The notes below the pieces were generated by a model. That model had not been told where the DNA came from. It worked only from the letters and a program-made list of their open reading frames with translations, and made no database searches. The translations under genes were made by a program, and so were the position numbers. From Porphyrobacter sp. IPPAS B-1204 (GTDB taxonomy: Bacteria > Pseudomonadota > Alphaproteobacteria > Sphingomonadales > Sphingomonadaceae): DNA of 64,000 nt. The DNA lies in assembly GCA_003724185.1 (NCBI GenBank), contig RHGM01000003.1:868001-932000 (forward strand). The letters are read 5' to 3'. Below, one piece after another: positions 28,857 to 37,333 of this stretch (position 1 is its first letter; every line of letters starts with the position of its first letter).

Positions 28857-29423
28857 ATGGGTATCATCGGTTCGACTCTCCAGCCGTTCACCGCCACCGC
28901 GTTTCAGGCAGGCAAGGATTTCTTCGACGTCACCGACGCCGATCTCGCCGGCAAGTGGTCGGTGTTCTTCTTCTACCCGGCCGACTGGACCTTCGTCTGC
29001 CCGACCGAGCTGGAAGACATGGGCGAAAAGTACGCCACCCTTCAGGCGATGGGCGTTGAAGTCTATGCCGTCAGCACCGACACGCATTTCAGCCACAAGG
29101 CCTGGCATGATCACTCGGACAAGATCAGCAAGCTGACCTTCCCGTTCCTGGGTGACCAGAACCACGTGCTGTCGAACCTGTTCGGCGTGCTGCGCGAAGG
29201 CGTTGGCCTTGCTGACCGTGCGACTTTCGTGGTCGATCCGGACGGCGTGATCCAGATCATGGAAATCACCTGCGAAGGCGTGGGCCGCAATGCCAACGAA
29301 CTGACCCGCAAGATCAAGGCCGCCCAGTATGTGCGTGCCAACCCCGGTCAGGTCTGCCCGGCGGCGTGGGAAGAAGGCGGCGACACGCTGGCTCCTTCGC
29401 TCGACCTCGTCGGCAAGATCTAA
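28857..29423 (+). CDS. ahpC: Alkyl hydroperoxide reductase subunit C (peroxiredoxin)
   Basis: A 2-Cys peroxiredoxin that reduces H2O2, organic peroxides and peroxynitrite. The peroxidatic Cys is C48 in [13 protein letters not shown]; the resolving Cys is C167 in PGQVCPAAW. The length of 188 residues and the start [11 protein letters not shown] match the E. coli-type AhpC that is recycled by AhpF. AAGGAA precedes ATG 28857. ahpF follows 214 bases downstream across a hairpin, so both are probably on one transcript with unequal expression. Confidence 0.97.
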   Translation: MGIIGSTLQPFTATAFQAGKDFFDVTDADLAGKWSVFFFYPADWTFVCPTELEDMGEKYATLQAMGVEVYAVSTDTHFSHKAWHDHSDKISKLTFPFLGDQNHVLSNLFGVLREGVGLADRATFVVDPDGVIQIMEITCEGVGRNANELTRKIKAAQYVRANPGQVCPAAWEEGGDTLAPSLDLVGKI

Positions 29424-29520
29424 GCCTTTACTATCGGTCGGTGCGGGGGCTCTCCCCCTCCCCCACGTTCCCGTGCTGACCGCATAATCCCGAGCGCCGC
29501 AAAGCCCTCGGGTCGTAGCC

Positions 29521-29575
29521 GGGACCGGATGTGCCCGCCCCTTCCCCCCTTTCGGGGCAAGTGCCATCCGGTCCC
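29521..29575 (+). promoter_or_regulatory. Large hairpin between ahpC and ahpF
   Basis: A perfect 11-bp outer stem (GGGACCGGATG at 29521-29531 with its complement at 29565-29575) encloses a smaller CCCC/GGGG hairpin. There is no T-tract after it, so it is more likely an RNA processing or stability element, or a leaky attenuator, than a full terminator. Confidence 0.6.
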
Positions 29576-29637
29576 GCGTTACCCGACTGCAAATCACCCC
29601 AGAATTCTCGCGCGATGACACGCGCCCGGAGGACACC

Positions 29638-31227
29638 ATGCTCGACGCCGCCATGCAGGCCCAGCTCAAGACCTACCTCGCCAACCTTCGCGAAGGCGTG
29701 GAACTGGTCGCCTCGCTCGATGACAGCGAGAAGTCGCGCCAGACCCGTCAGCTGATCGAACAGATCGCGTCTCTGCACGACCTCGTCACCGCCCGGTTTG
29801 ATGGCACCGATGATCGCAAGCCCAGCTTCGTGATCCGCCGCGCAAGCGATGCGGAAAAGTGGGTGCGGTTCGCCGGCCTGCCGATGGGGCACGAATTCAC
29901 GTCGCTGGTGCTCGCGCTGCTGTGGGCCGGCGGCCACCCGCCCAAGGTTGACGCCGATCTGATCGAACAGGTGCGCGCGCTGGAAGGCGATTATCATTTC
30001 GAGATGTTCTTCTCGCTCACCTGCCACAACTGCCCCGATGTGGTGCAGGCGCTCACCCTGATGGCGCTGGAAAACCCGCGCATCACCGCGACGCTGATCG
30101 AAGGCGGCACCTTCCAGCAGGAAGTCGAAGCACGCGACATCATGGCCGTGCCCGCGACCTTCCTGAATGGTCAGCCGTTCTACAACGGCAAGATGGAACT
30201 GGCCGAAATCCTGTCGAAGCTCGACAAGAACGCCGATGCCAAGCAGGCCGAAAAGCTGGCCGCCAAGGCCCCGTTTGAAGTGCTGGTGATCGGCGGCGGC
30301 CCCGCTGGCGCGGCGGCGGCGGTCTATACGGCGCGCAAGGGCTTCAGCACCGGAATCGCGGCGGAACGTTTTGGCGGGCAGCTGATGGACACGCTCGGGA
30401 TCGAGAACCTCCCCGGCACCTCCTACACCGAAGGCCCGAAGCTGACCGACAGCCTCAAGAAGCATGTCGGAGAATACGAGATCGACCTGATGGACCTCGC
30501 CCGCGCGGTTGAACTGCGCGCCGCCAAGGATGTTGGCGGTCATCACGAGGTGGTGATGGCCAACGGCGCAAGCCTGCGCGCCCGCTCGCTGATCCTCTCC
30601 ACCGGCGCGCGCTGGCGCAACCTCGGCGTGCCGGGCGAGGCGGAGTATCGCAACAAGGGCGTGGCCTATTGCCCGCACTGCGACGGCCCGCTGTTCAAGG
30701 GCAAGCGCATCGCGGTAATCGGCGGCGGCAATTCCGGCGTCGAAGCGGCGATCGACCTTGCCGGGATCGTCGGCCATGTCACGCTGATCGAATTCGACGT
30801 GAAGCTGCGCGCCGACGAAGTGCTCCAGCGCAAGCTGCGTTCGATGCCGAACGTGGAAATCATCACCAATGGCCAGACCACCGAAGTTCTCGGCGATGGC
30901 ACCCGCGTGAACGGGCTGGTGGTGAAGAACCGCGCCAATGGCGAGGAGCGGCGGATCACGCTGGAAGGCGTGTTCGTGCAGATCGGCCTCGTCCCCAACA
31001 CCGAATGGCTGCGCGAGACAGGTCTGGAACTCAGCAAGCACGGCGAAATCGTGATCGACGATCACGGTGCGACCAATATCCCCGGCATCTATGCCGCGGG
31101 CGATTGCACCACTGTCCCGCACAAGCAGATCGTGGTGGCGATGGGCGAAGGCGCGAAGGCTGGCCTTGGTGCGTTCGACTTCCTCATTCGCAACGAGCCG
31201 GTCGAAGAGGTCGCGCAGGCGGCTTAA
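29638..31227 (+). CDS. ahpF: Alkyl hydroperoxide reductase subunit F
   Basis: The flavoprotein that re-reduces AhpC using NAD(P)H. Its 529 residues carry an N-terminal pair of thioredoxin folds with the CHNC redox centre (C129 and C132). Then come the FAD motif [19 protein letters not shown] (from about residue 219) and the thioredoxin-reductase-type centre YCPHC (C345 and C348). The NAD-binding [15 protein letters not shown] and C-terminal FAD motif [23 protein letters not shown] follow. The start has CGGAGGACA upstream. It is followed by an intrinsic terminator. Confidence 0.97.
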   Translation: MLDAAMQAQLKTYLANLREGVELVASLDDSEKSRQTRQLIEQIASLHDLVTARFDGTDDRKPSFVIRRASDAEKWVRFAGLPMGHEFTSLVLALLWAGGHPPKVDADLIEQVRALEGDYHFEMFFSLTCHNCPDVVQALTLMALENPRITATLIEGGTFQQEVEARDIMAVPATFLNGQPFYNGKMELAEILSKLDKNADAKQAEKLAAKAPFEVLVIGGGPAGAAAAVYTARKGFSTGIAAERFGGQLMDTLGIENLPGTSYTEGPKLTDSLKKHVGEYEIDLMDLARAVELRAAKDVGGHHEVVMANGASLRARSLILSTGARWRNLGVPGEAEYRNKGVAYCPHCDGPLFKGKRIAVIGGGNSGVEAAIDLAGIVGHVTLIEFDVKLRADEVLQRKLRSMPNVEIITNGQTTEVLGDGTRVNGLVVKNRANGEERRITLEGVFVQIGLVPNTEWLRETGLELSKHGEIVIDDHGATNIPGIYAAGDCTTVPHKQIVVAMGEGAKAGLGAFDFLIRNEPVEEVAQAA

Positions 31228-31253
31228 ATCAGTCTTGCGATAATCAAAAACGC

Positions 31254-31294
31254 GAAGGGCGGGTTCTCAATGGAGAGCCCGCCCTTCTTCTTTT
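31254..31294 (+). terminator. Intrinsic terminator after ahpF
   Basis: A 15-bp stem (GAAGGGCGGGTTCTC at 31254-31268 with 31273-31287, one G-T wobble), a short loop, and a T-rich tail TTCTTCTTTT. It lies 27 bases after the ahpF stop. Confidence 0.9.
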
Positions 31295-31391
31295 CGTCAT
31301 TGCGAGGAGCCGAAGGCGACGTGGCAATCCATGGATTGACCGCCAACCGCAAGCTCAGGCCATGGATTGCTTCGCTACGCTCGCAATGACG
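31295..31391. repeat. 97-bp REP-like palindromic element
   Basis: Imperfect inverted arms CGTCATTGCGAGGAGC...CAATCCATGG (31295-31334) and CCATGGATTGC...CTCGCAATGACG (31360-31391) surround a 25-base centre. This 'CGTCATTGCGAGGAGCGAAGCGACGTGGCAATCCATGG' style of element is a known dispersed palindrome in sphingomonads and relatives. It lies directly after the ahpF terminator and leaves about 128 bases for the katG promoter. Confidence 0.85.
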
Positions 31392-31519
31392 AGGTGACTA
31401 ATCGTCCCACTCAATCAAAAACCACGCATTAATCGATTGGACGCACCATCCTGAAAGCGTCATTCTCCCCTCATAGGCTACGCTCACAGGCGAGTCTGAA
31501 CCTTGAGAGGAGACATATC

Positions 31520-33736
31520 ATGGACGCAAAAACCGGAGAGATGAGCGGCGGCTGCCCGTTCCACGGCAGCATGGACATGCGCAACCTGCTGGGCCGCACC
31601 AACCGTGACTGGTGGCCGCAAGCGCTGCAGGTCGACATCCTGACCGAACAGGGCAAGAGCGCCAATCCCTATGGCGAAGACTTCGACTATGCCGAGGCGT
31701 TCAATGCGCTCGATTACAACGCCCTCAAGGCCGATCTGACCGCCCTGATGACCGACAGCCAGCCGTGGTGGCCGGCGGATTACGGCCATTACGGCCCGTT
31801 CTTCATCCGCATGGCCTGGCACGCGGCGGGCACCTACCGCACCGGTGACGGGCGCGGCGGTGCGGGCAGCGGCCAGCAGCGGTTTGCTCCGCTCAATTCC
31901 TGGCCCGATAACGGCAACCTCGACAAGGCGCGTCGCCTGCTGTGGCCGATCAAGCAGAAGTACGGCAAGAACATCAGCTGGGCTGACCTGTTCATCCTCA
32001 CCGGGAATGTCGCCATCGAAAGCATGGGCGGCCCGGTATTCGGCTTTGGCGGCGGCCGCGCAGACGTGTTCGAGCCTGAGAGCGTCTACTGGGGCACCGA
32101 GGAGCAGTGGGTCAACGAAGGCGTAGCCACGCGCATCAACGCGCAGGAAGGCAAGGCGCTGGAAAACCCGCTCGCCGCGATCCAGATGGGCCTCATCTAC
32201 GTCAACCCCGAAGGGCCGCAGGGCAACCCGCATGACCCCGAAGGCATGGCCCGCGACATGCGCGAAACCTTCGCCCGCATGGCGATGAATGACGAGGAAA
32301 CCGTGGCGCTCACCGCTGGCGGCCACGCCTTCGGCAAGGCGCACGGCGCGCACCCGGCCGACACCTTCGGCGGCGCTCCGGAAAGCGAAGACCTGCACCT
32401 GATGGGCTTCGGCTGGCTCAATGACGAGGCCGAGATTGCTGCGGGCAACATCACCACCTCGGGCATCGAAGGCAGCTGGTCGAACAACCCCACCGCGTGG
32501 AGCCACGACTACTTCCGCCTGCTGTTCAAGTATGACTTCGAACTGGTGAAGTCGCCCGCCGGTGCCAACCAGTGGACGCCGATCAACCCCGATCCGGAAG
32601 ACCTCGCCCCCGACGCGCGCGACCCGAACAAGCGCGTGCCGACGATGATGACCACCGCCGACATGGCGCTCAAGAACGATCCGGAATATCGCAAGATTTC
32701 CGAGCGGTTCCTTGCCCATCCCGAACAGCTGGACGACGCCTTCGCCCGCGCATGGTTCAAGCTGTGCCACCGCGATATGGGGCCGAAGGTGCGTTACCTC
32801 GGCCCTGAAGTGCCGGAAGAAACGCTGATCTGGCAGGATCCGGTTCCGGCGGGCACGACCCCCTCGGATGCCGAAGTCGCCCGCTTCAAGGATGCGATCC
32901 TGAACAGCGGCCTTTCGGTGCGCGAGCTGGTGAAGGCGGCCTGGGCGTCTGCCTCGACCTACCGCAACTCCGACCACCGCGGCGGCGCCAACGGCGCGCG
33001 TGTCCGGCTTGAACCGCAGCGTTCGTGGGCGGTCAATGATCCGGCTGAACTCGGCAAGGTGCTGGACACCATCGAAGCCCATCGCGGCAGCCTTTCCATG
33101 GCCGATGCGATCGTGCTGGCAGGCTCGGCTGCGGTCGAAAAGGCGGCGAAGGACGCCGGGTTCGACGTGACCGTGCCCTTCATGGGTGGCCGCGGCGATG
33201 CCACGGAAGAACACACCGATGCCGCCAGCTTCGAGCCGATGGAGCCGTTTGCCGATGGTTTCCGCAACTACCTCAAGACCAAGGCGCAGGTCCGCACCGA
33301 GGAAATGCTGATCGACCGGGCGCATCTGCTCGGCCTGTCGATCCCCGAAATGACCGTGCTGGTCGGCGGGATGCGGGCGCTGGGCGCGGTGAGCGATCAT
33401 GCCCACCACGGCCACCGCATCGGCGTGCTCACCGAAACGCCGGGCAAGCTGACGCCCGACTTCTTCCGCAACCTGCTCGACATGGGAACCAAGTGGTCGC
33501 CGGTCGATGACAGCGGGGACGAGGAATATGTCGGCGTCGACCGCAAGACCGGCGCAGAAAAGTGGCGCGCCACCCGCACCGATCTCGTCTTCGGATCGAA
33601 CTCGATCCTGCGCGCGCAGGCCGAGGTCTATGCCGAGAGCGGGGCCGAGGGCAAGTTCGTGTGCGACTTCATCTCGGCCTGGAACAAGGTGATGAACGCG
33701 GACCGCTTCGATGTGAGCTACGCCAAGTATCACTGA
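31520..33736 (+). CDS. katG: Catalase-peroxidase
   Basis: A bifunctional haem enzyme removing H2O2. The 738 residues form the usual tandem peroxidase duplication. The catalytic site RMAWHAAG has R97, W100 and distal H101. The covalent adduct partners of KatG are present as W100, Y227 (LIYVNPEGP) and M254 (RMAMND), so true catalase activity is expected. The proximal His is H269 in [19 protein letters not shown] precedes ATG 31520. Together with ahpCF it forms a peroxide-defence block, useful for a phototroph making singlet oxygen and peroxide. Confidence 0.97.
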   Translation: MDAKTGEMSGGCPFHGSMDMRNLLGRTNRDWWPQALQVDILTEQGKSANPYGEDFDYAEAFNALDYNALKADLTALMTDSQPWWPADYGHYGPFFIRMAWHAAGTYRTGDGRGGAGSGQQRFAPLNSWPDNGNLDKARRLLWPIKQKYGKNISWADLFILTGNVAIESMGGPVFGFGGGRADVFEPESVYWGTEEQWVNEGVATRINAQEGKALENPLAAIQMGLIYVNPEGPQGNPHDPEGMARDMRETFARMAMNDEETVALTAGGHAFGKAHGAHPADTFGGAPESEDLHLMGFGWLNDEAEIAAGNITTSGIEGSWSNNPTAWSHDYFRLLFKYDFELVKSPAGANQWTPINPDPEDLAPDARDPNKRVPTMMTTADMALKNDPEYRKISERFLAHPEQLDDAFARAWFKLCHRDMGPKVRYLGPEVPEETLIWQDPVPAGTTPSDAEVARFKDAILNSGLSVRELVKAAWASASTYRNSDHRGGANGARVRLEPQRSWAVNDPAELGKVLDTIEAHRGSLSMADAIVLAGSAAVEKAAKDAGFDVTVPFMGGRGDATEEHTDAASFEPMEPFADGFRNYLKTKAQVRTEEMLIDRAHLLGLSIPEMTVLVGGMRALGAVSDHAHHGHRIGVLTETPGKLTPDFFRNLLDMGTKWSPVDDSGDEEYVGVDRKTGAEKWRATRTDLVFGSNSILRAQAEVYAESGAEGKFVCDFISAWNKVMNADRFDVSYAKYH

Positions 33737-33799
33737 GGCTTTTGCGCGGCAGCGCGCATAAGCTTGCCCCGATCAAACCCCCGATCTGGGTCGCAAGGA

Positions 33800-33831
33800 G
33801 GCTCCCGGCAGCAATGCCGGGAGCCTTACTT
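33800..33831 (+). terminator. Intrinsic terminator after katG
   Basis: An 11-bp perfect stem GGCTCCCGGCA / TGCCGGGAGCC with a GCAA tetraloop (33800-33825), followed by a weak T-rich tail. It lies between the convergent katG and LytTR genes and may also serve the LytTR gene. Confidence 0.8.
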
Positions 33832-33848
33832 GTTTGCGCCCCTTGGCG

Positions 33849-34736
33849 TCATATCCAGCGCGCGTCGCGCAGGGCCGCGACATTGGCGCGGGCGACGGGG
33901 GCCTCCAGCCCGCGTGGCAGCTTGAGGCGGATATTGCGCCCGTCGCGCACCACCTCCTCCACCGCGCTGCGCGCCACCCACCAGCTGCGGTGGACCTGCA
34001 TTCCCTCCTGATCGCCCAGCAGCGCGATCCCGTCACGCAGCCGCATAAGCACCAGGGCCGAGCCGAGCATGGTGTGAACACGCAGGTAGTGGTCCTCCAT
34101 CTCCAGCGCGATGATTGCGCTGCCGAGTTCGGCGGGGAGTTGATCGAGCAAGGGATTGGGCGGCGGCGGAGCGGGCGGCGCCGGGTTCTGGGCAAGATTC
34201 TGTGGCTCAGCCGGTGCAAACACCGGCGTAAGCATTGGTGCAGGCATCGCAGCGGGGGCGGCCATCGGCGGCGGCGCGGCGGCGGCGGTGCCCTGACCCG
34301 GCTTGGCCATATTGAAGAACGCTGTCACCGCACCGCCGATCATCAGCACCGAGAAATAGGTCGCCATCGCGGCTTCCAGCCCCGGCCATGACGGCGCGTC
34401 CGGCAGGCTGCCGATCGCGATGATCGCAAAGGACATCGGAAAGGTTGCGATCATGCAGGTGCCGATCAGCATCGCCCAGCGTGGCAGATCGAGCGCACGA
34501 TGCGCCCAGGTCGCCAGCGGGTCCATCGGGCGGTAGAACATGTAGCCGAGTATTGAAAAACCGACCCAACTGACGATCCGCACGGGCAGCGGCGCGGCGA
34601 TGCTGCCGAATGGCCCGATAACGCCAAGAAACACACCGATCGCCACCATCACCGTCAGATCGATGACGATCCGGCGCACAATCTGGCGGCGCTGCGCGGG
34701 AGGCGGCTGGTCCATGGCCCCTAGGTGCCTGCCCAT
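33849..34736 (-). CDS. Membrane-bound LytTR-family transcription regulator
   Basis: A 295-residue regulator with four predicted membrane helices in the first half (about residues 25-145), a Pro/Ala-rich linker (about residues 150-195), and a C-terminal LytTR DNA-binding domain (about residues 198-292). That domain includes ALEMEDHYLRVHT, ALVLMRLRDGIALL, MQVHRSWWVARSAVEEV and IRLKLPRGLEAPVARANVAALRDA, the last being typical of LytTR ends. It has no receiver domain, so the membrane part is the likely sensor. The start at 34736 or 34715 cannot be separated. It is divergent from the DUF2306 gene, and repeats between them fit a LytTR operator. Confidence 0.92.
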   Translation of the reverse strand: MGRHLGAMDQPPPAQRRQIVRRIVIDLTVMVAIGVFLGVIGPFGSIAAPLPVRIVSWVGFSILGYMFYRPMDPLATWAHRALDLPRWAMLIGTCMIATFPMSFAIIAIGSLPDAPSWPGLEAAMATYFSVLMIGGAVTAFFNMAKPGQGTAAAAPPPMAAPAAMPAPMLTPVFAPAEPQNLAQNPAPPAPPPPNPLLDQLPAELGSAIIALEMEDHYLRVHTMLGSALVLMRLRDGIALLGDQEGMQVHRSWWVARSAVEEVVRDGRNIRLKLPRGLEAPVARANVAALRDARWI

Positions 34737-34771
34737 TCACGCTTCGTAAAGTGGCAGAGTGGCGGATTTCG

Positions 34772-34825
34772 GGGCAATCTGCGCCCGAGTTGCGCGCAAT
34801 TTGCGAATGCCCTGCGCAATTGGCG
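34772..34825 (+). promoter_or_regulatory. Three phased direct repeats, candidate LytTR operator
   Basis: GGGCAATCTGCG (34772-34783), GCGCAATTTGCG (34794-34805) and GCGCAATTGGCG (34814-34825) start 22 and 20 bases apart, about two helical turns. LytTR regulators usually bind short direct repeats with a period near 21 bp. The array lies 78-131 bases before the DUF2306 start, a place suited to activation. Confidence 0.6.
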
Positions 34826-34902
34826 CAAGCAGCGTTGCCCGTGAACGGCCCGGCGGCATCCTGATCCCAGCAACCGACAAACCGCTGCACAGGAGACCCG
34901 CC

Positions 34903-35451
34903 ATGAACGCCATCAGCCTGCCCACCTTCGCCCGCCGCGCCGCAGCCGCCAAGCCCGCTGCCAGCTTCGACATCGGCCCCGTCGCCCGCACGGCGGTCAG
35001 CCTCGCCTGCTTCACGATGAGCTTTGCGGTAGCAGTGTCGCTTGGCAAGGCGGCGCTCGGCATGGTCGAGAACCTCCACCACTACAACAAGCTGCCGGTC
35101 ATCATCCATGTCGCCGCCGTGCTGCCGACCATTCCGCTGGGCGGCTGGCTGCTGCTGGCGAAGAAGGGCACTACCCTGCATAAGCAGCTGGGCAAGCTGT
35201 GGCTGGTGCTGATGCTGATCACCGCCACATCGGCGATCTTCATCCAGTCATCGGGGGGCTTCAGCTGGATCCACCTGTTCGTGCCGATGACTTTCCATGC
35301 CGCATGGAAGGTGATGGCAACCGCCCGCCGCGGGGATATTCAGGCGCACAAGCGGCATCTGGTGTTCACCTATCTGACCGCGCTGATGCTGCCCGGTATC
35401 GCCGCCTTCCTCATTCCGGGCCGGATGATGAACGTGATGCTGCTTGGCTGA
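34903..35451 (+). CDS. DUF2306-like membrane protein, candidate LytTR target
   Basis: The 182-residue membrane protein has an N-terminal cytoplasmic arm and five hydrophobic segments. The pattern HHYNKLPVIIHVAAVLPTIPLGGWLLL, then THLHKQLGK-like (TTLHKQLGKLWLVLMLITATSA), then FHAAWKVMATARRGDIQAHKRHLV with conserved His and Lys, fits DUF2306 and related haem- or quinone-neighbour membrane families. Function unknown. ATG 34903 has AGGAGACC upstream; the longer frame from 34759 would cover the repeat array. Its placement opposite a membrane LytTR regulator suggests the two are a sensor-target pair. Confidence 0.75.
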   Translation: MNAISLPTFARRAAAAKPAASFDIGPVARTAVSLACFTMSFAVAVSLGKAALGMVENLHHYNKLPVIIHVAAVLPTIPLGGWLLLAKKGTTLHKQLGKLWLVLMLITATSAIFIQSSGGFSWIHLFVPMTFHAAWKVMATARRGDIQAHKRHLVFTYLTALMLPGIAAFLIPGRMMNVMLLG

Positions 35452-35497
35452 GCCGAGCAGTCTTGCGCGGGGCGGGAAGCGGCTTAGGGTGCGCCCC

Positions 35498-37333
35498 ATG
35501 ATGAAACTTGCCACCCTGCTGCTCGCCGGAAGTGCCCTCCTCGCCGCCCCTGCCTTGGCCGAGGAGGCGCCAGCCAACCCCGCCCAATCCACGCCCGAGG
35601 CCACCGCCGGGATCGGCCCCGGCGCGCGGCCGGTGGGGGCGCAGTGGAGCCGCAGTCCGGTCATCGCGCCCAACGGCATGGCCGCCACTGCCCACCCGCT
35701 GGCAACGCAAATCGCGCTCGATATCCTGAAGGCGGGCGGATCGGCGGTCGATGCGGCGATTGCGGCCAATGCGGCGCTCGGGCTGATGGAGCCGACCGGA
35801 AACGGGATCGGCGGCGATCTGTTCGCGATCGTCCATGATCCCAGGACCGGCCAGCTTGTCGGCATCAACGGATCGGGCCGCTCGCCTGCGGGCCAGACGC
35901 TGGAGCAGCTGAAGGCCAAGCTTCCCGCAGGTGCGACCAGCCTGCCGCCCGTTGGCCCGCTGCCCGTCACCATCCCCGGCACGGTCGATGCATGGTTCGA
36001 TCTCCATGCCCGTTATGGCAAGCTGCCGATGGCAGAGGTGCTGGCGCCGATCATCCGCTATGCCCGCGAAGGCCACCCTGTCGCCCCGGTGATCGCGATG
36101 TATCTGGATCGGGGGCTGAAGAATTACGAGCGGCAACTGGCCCGCCAGGTCTTTGAATTCGACAACGCCAGGGCGACATATTTCAAGGAGGGCCGCGCCC
36201 CGCGCGCTGGCGAAATCTTCCGCAACCCAGATCTGGCCAACACGCTGGAACGCATCGCGGCAAACGGGCGCGACGAGTTCTACGCAGGCGAAACCGCGAA
36301 GGTGATGGCCGATTATCTCCAGCGGCAGGGCAGCGCCTTCACCATCGAAGATTTCGCGGCGCATGACAGCACATGGGTCGATGTCGCCTGCGTCGCCTAT
36401 CGCAAGGGCTACGAACTGTGCGAACTGCCGCCGAACTCGCAGGGCTTTGCGGCGCTCCAGATGGTCAACATCCTGAAGAACGTCGACCTTTCGCAGTGGG
36501 AGCGCGGCAGCCCTGAGGTGATCCACTATATCACCGAGGCCAAACGCCTCGCCTTTGAAGACGCAGCGCGCTTCTACGCCGATCCGGCCTTCGCCCCCGC
36601 GCCCGCAGACCTGCTGAGCGAAGAATACGGCAAGCAGCGCTTCGCCCTGATCGACCCGGCGAAAGCAACCCCGGCCTTCACCCCCGGCGCGCTGGTTGCG
36701 CCGAAGCTCGAAGGGCCGGGCGACACCACCTACCTCACCGTCGCCGACAAGGACGGGATGATGGTGAGCCTGATCCAGTCGAACTATCGCGGGATGGGCG
36801 GCGGGCTGGTGCCCGATGGCCTGGGCTTCATGTTGCAGGACCGGGGGGAACTCTACAGCCTCGATCCCGCGCACCCCAATGCTTATGCGCCCGCCAAGCG
36901 CCCGTTCCAGACGATCATCCCCGCCTTCATCCGCAAGGACGGCAAGCCGTGGATGAGCTTCGGGCTGATGGGCGGCGGGATGCAGCCGCAGGGGCACGTG
37001 CAGGTGCTGATCAATCTCGTCGATTACGGGATGAACCTGCAGGAAGCGGGCGATGCTGCGCGGCTGCATCACGATGGCGGCCGTCAGCCGACCAATGCAC
37101 TGGCGGGCAGCCCCGCCGACACCGCGCCCGTCGACACGCTGGGCGTGCTTCAGCTCGAACCCGGCATCCCCGCGGCGACAGTCGAGGCGCTGCGGGCGAT
37201 GGGCCACAAGGTGGAGGTGGAGAGCACCGGCATCCCCTTCGGCGGCTATCAGGCGATTGTCCGCGATCCCGTGACGGGGGTTTACACCGGCGCGACCGAG
37301 ATGCGCAAAGACGGGCAGGCCAGCGGGTATTAA
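35498..37333 (+). CDS. ggt: Gamma-glutamyltransferase
   Basis: A periplasmic Ntn-hydrolase that removes or transfers the gamma-glutamyl group of glutathione. The 611-residue precursor has a signal peptide (MKLATLLLAGSALLAAPALA). The large-subunit signature is GNGIGGDLFAIVHDP, with SGRSPAG later. The processing site and catalytic threonine are in GDTTYLTVADKDG (T410). NYRGMGGGLVPDGLGFMLQDRG follows in the small subunit. Two adjacent ATGs (35498 and 35501) are possible starts. The stop overlaps the 3' end of the SLOG-like gene by 4 bases. Confidence 0.95.
   Translation: MMKLATLLLAGSALLAAPALAEEAPANPAQSTPEATAGIGPGARPVGAQWSRSPVIAPNGMAATAHPLATQIALDILKAGGSAVDAAIAANAALGLMEPTGNGIGGDLFAIVHDPRTGQLVGINGSGRSPAGQTLEQLKAKLPAGATSLPPVGPLPVTIPGTVDAWFDLHARYGKLPMAEVLAPIIRYAREGHPVAPVIAMYLDRGLKNYERQLARQVFEFDNARATYFKEGRAPRAGEIFRNPDLANTLERIAANGRDEFYAGETAKVMADYLQRQGSAFTIEDFAAHDSTWVDVACVAYRKGYELCELPPNSQGFAALQMVNILKNVDLSQWERGSPEVIHYITEAKRLAFEDAARFYADPAFAPAPADLLSEEYGKQRFALIDPAKATPAFTPGALVAPKLEGPGDTTYLTVADKDGMMVSLIQSNYRGMGGGLVPDGLGFMLQDRGELYSLDPAHPNAYAPAKRPFQTIIPAFIRKDGKPWMSFGLMGGGMQPQGHVQVLINLVDYGMNLQEAGDAARLHHDGGRQPTNALAGSPADTAPVDTLGVLQLEPGIPAATVEALRAMGHKVEVESTGIPFGGYQAIVRDPVTGVYTGATEMRKDGQASGY

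Noticed and set aside
31484..33733. A 749-codon frame antisense to katG
   Set aside because: Shadow of katG, whose active-site motifs are intact on the plus strand.
35411..37207. A 598-codon frame antisense to gamma-glutamyltransferase
   Set aside because: Shadow frame; the plus-strand protein has signal peptide and catalytic Thr.
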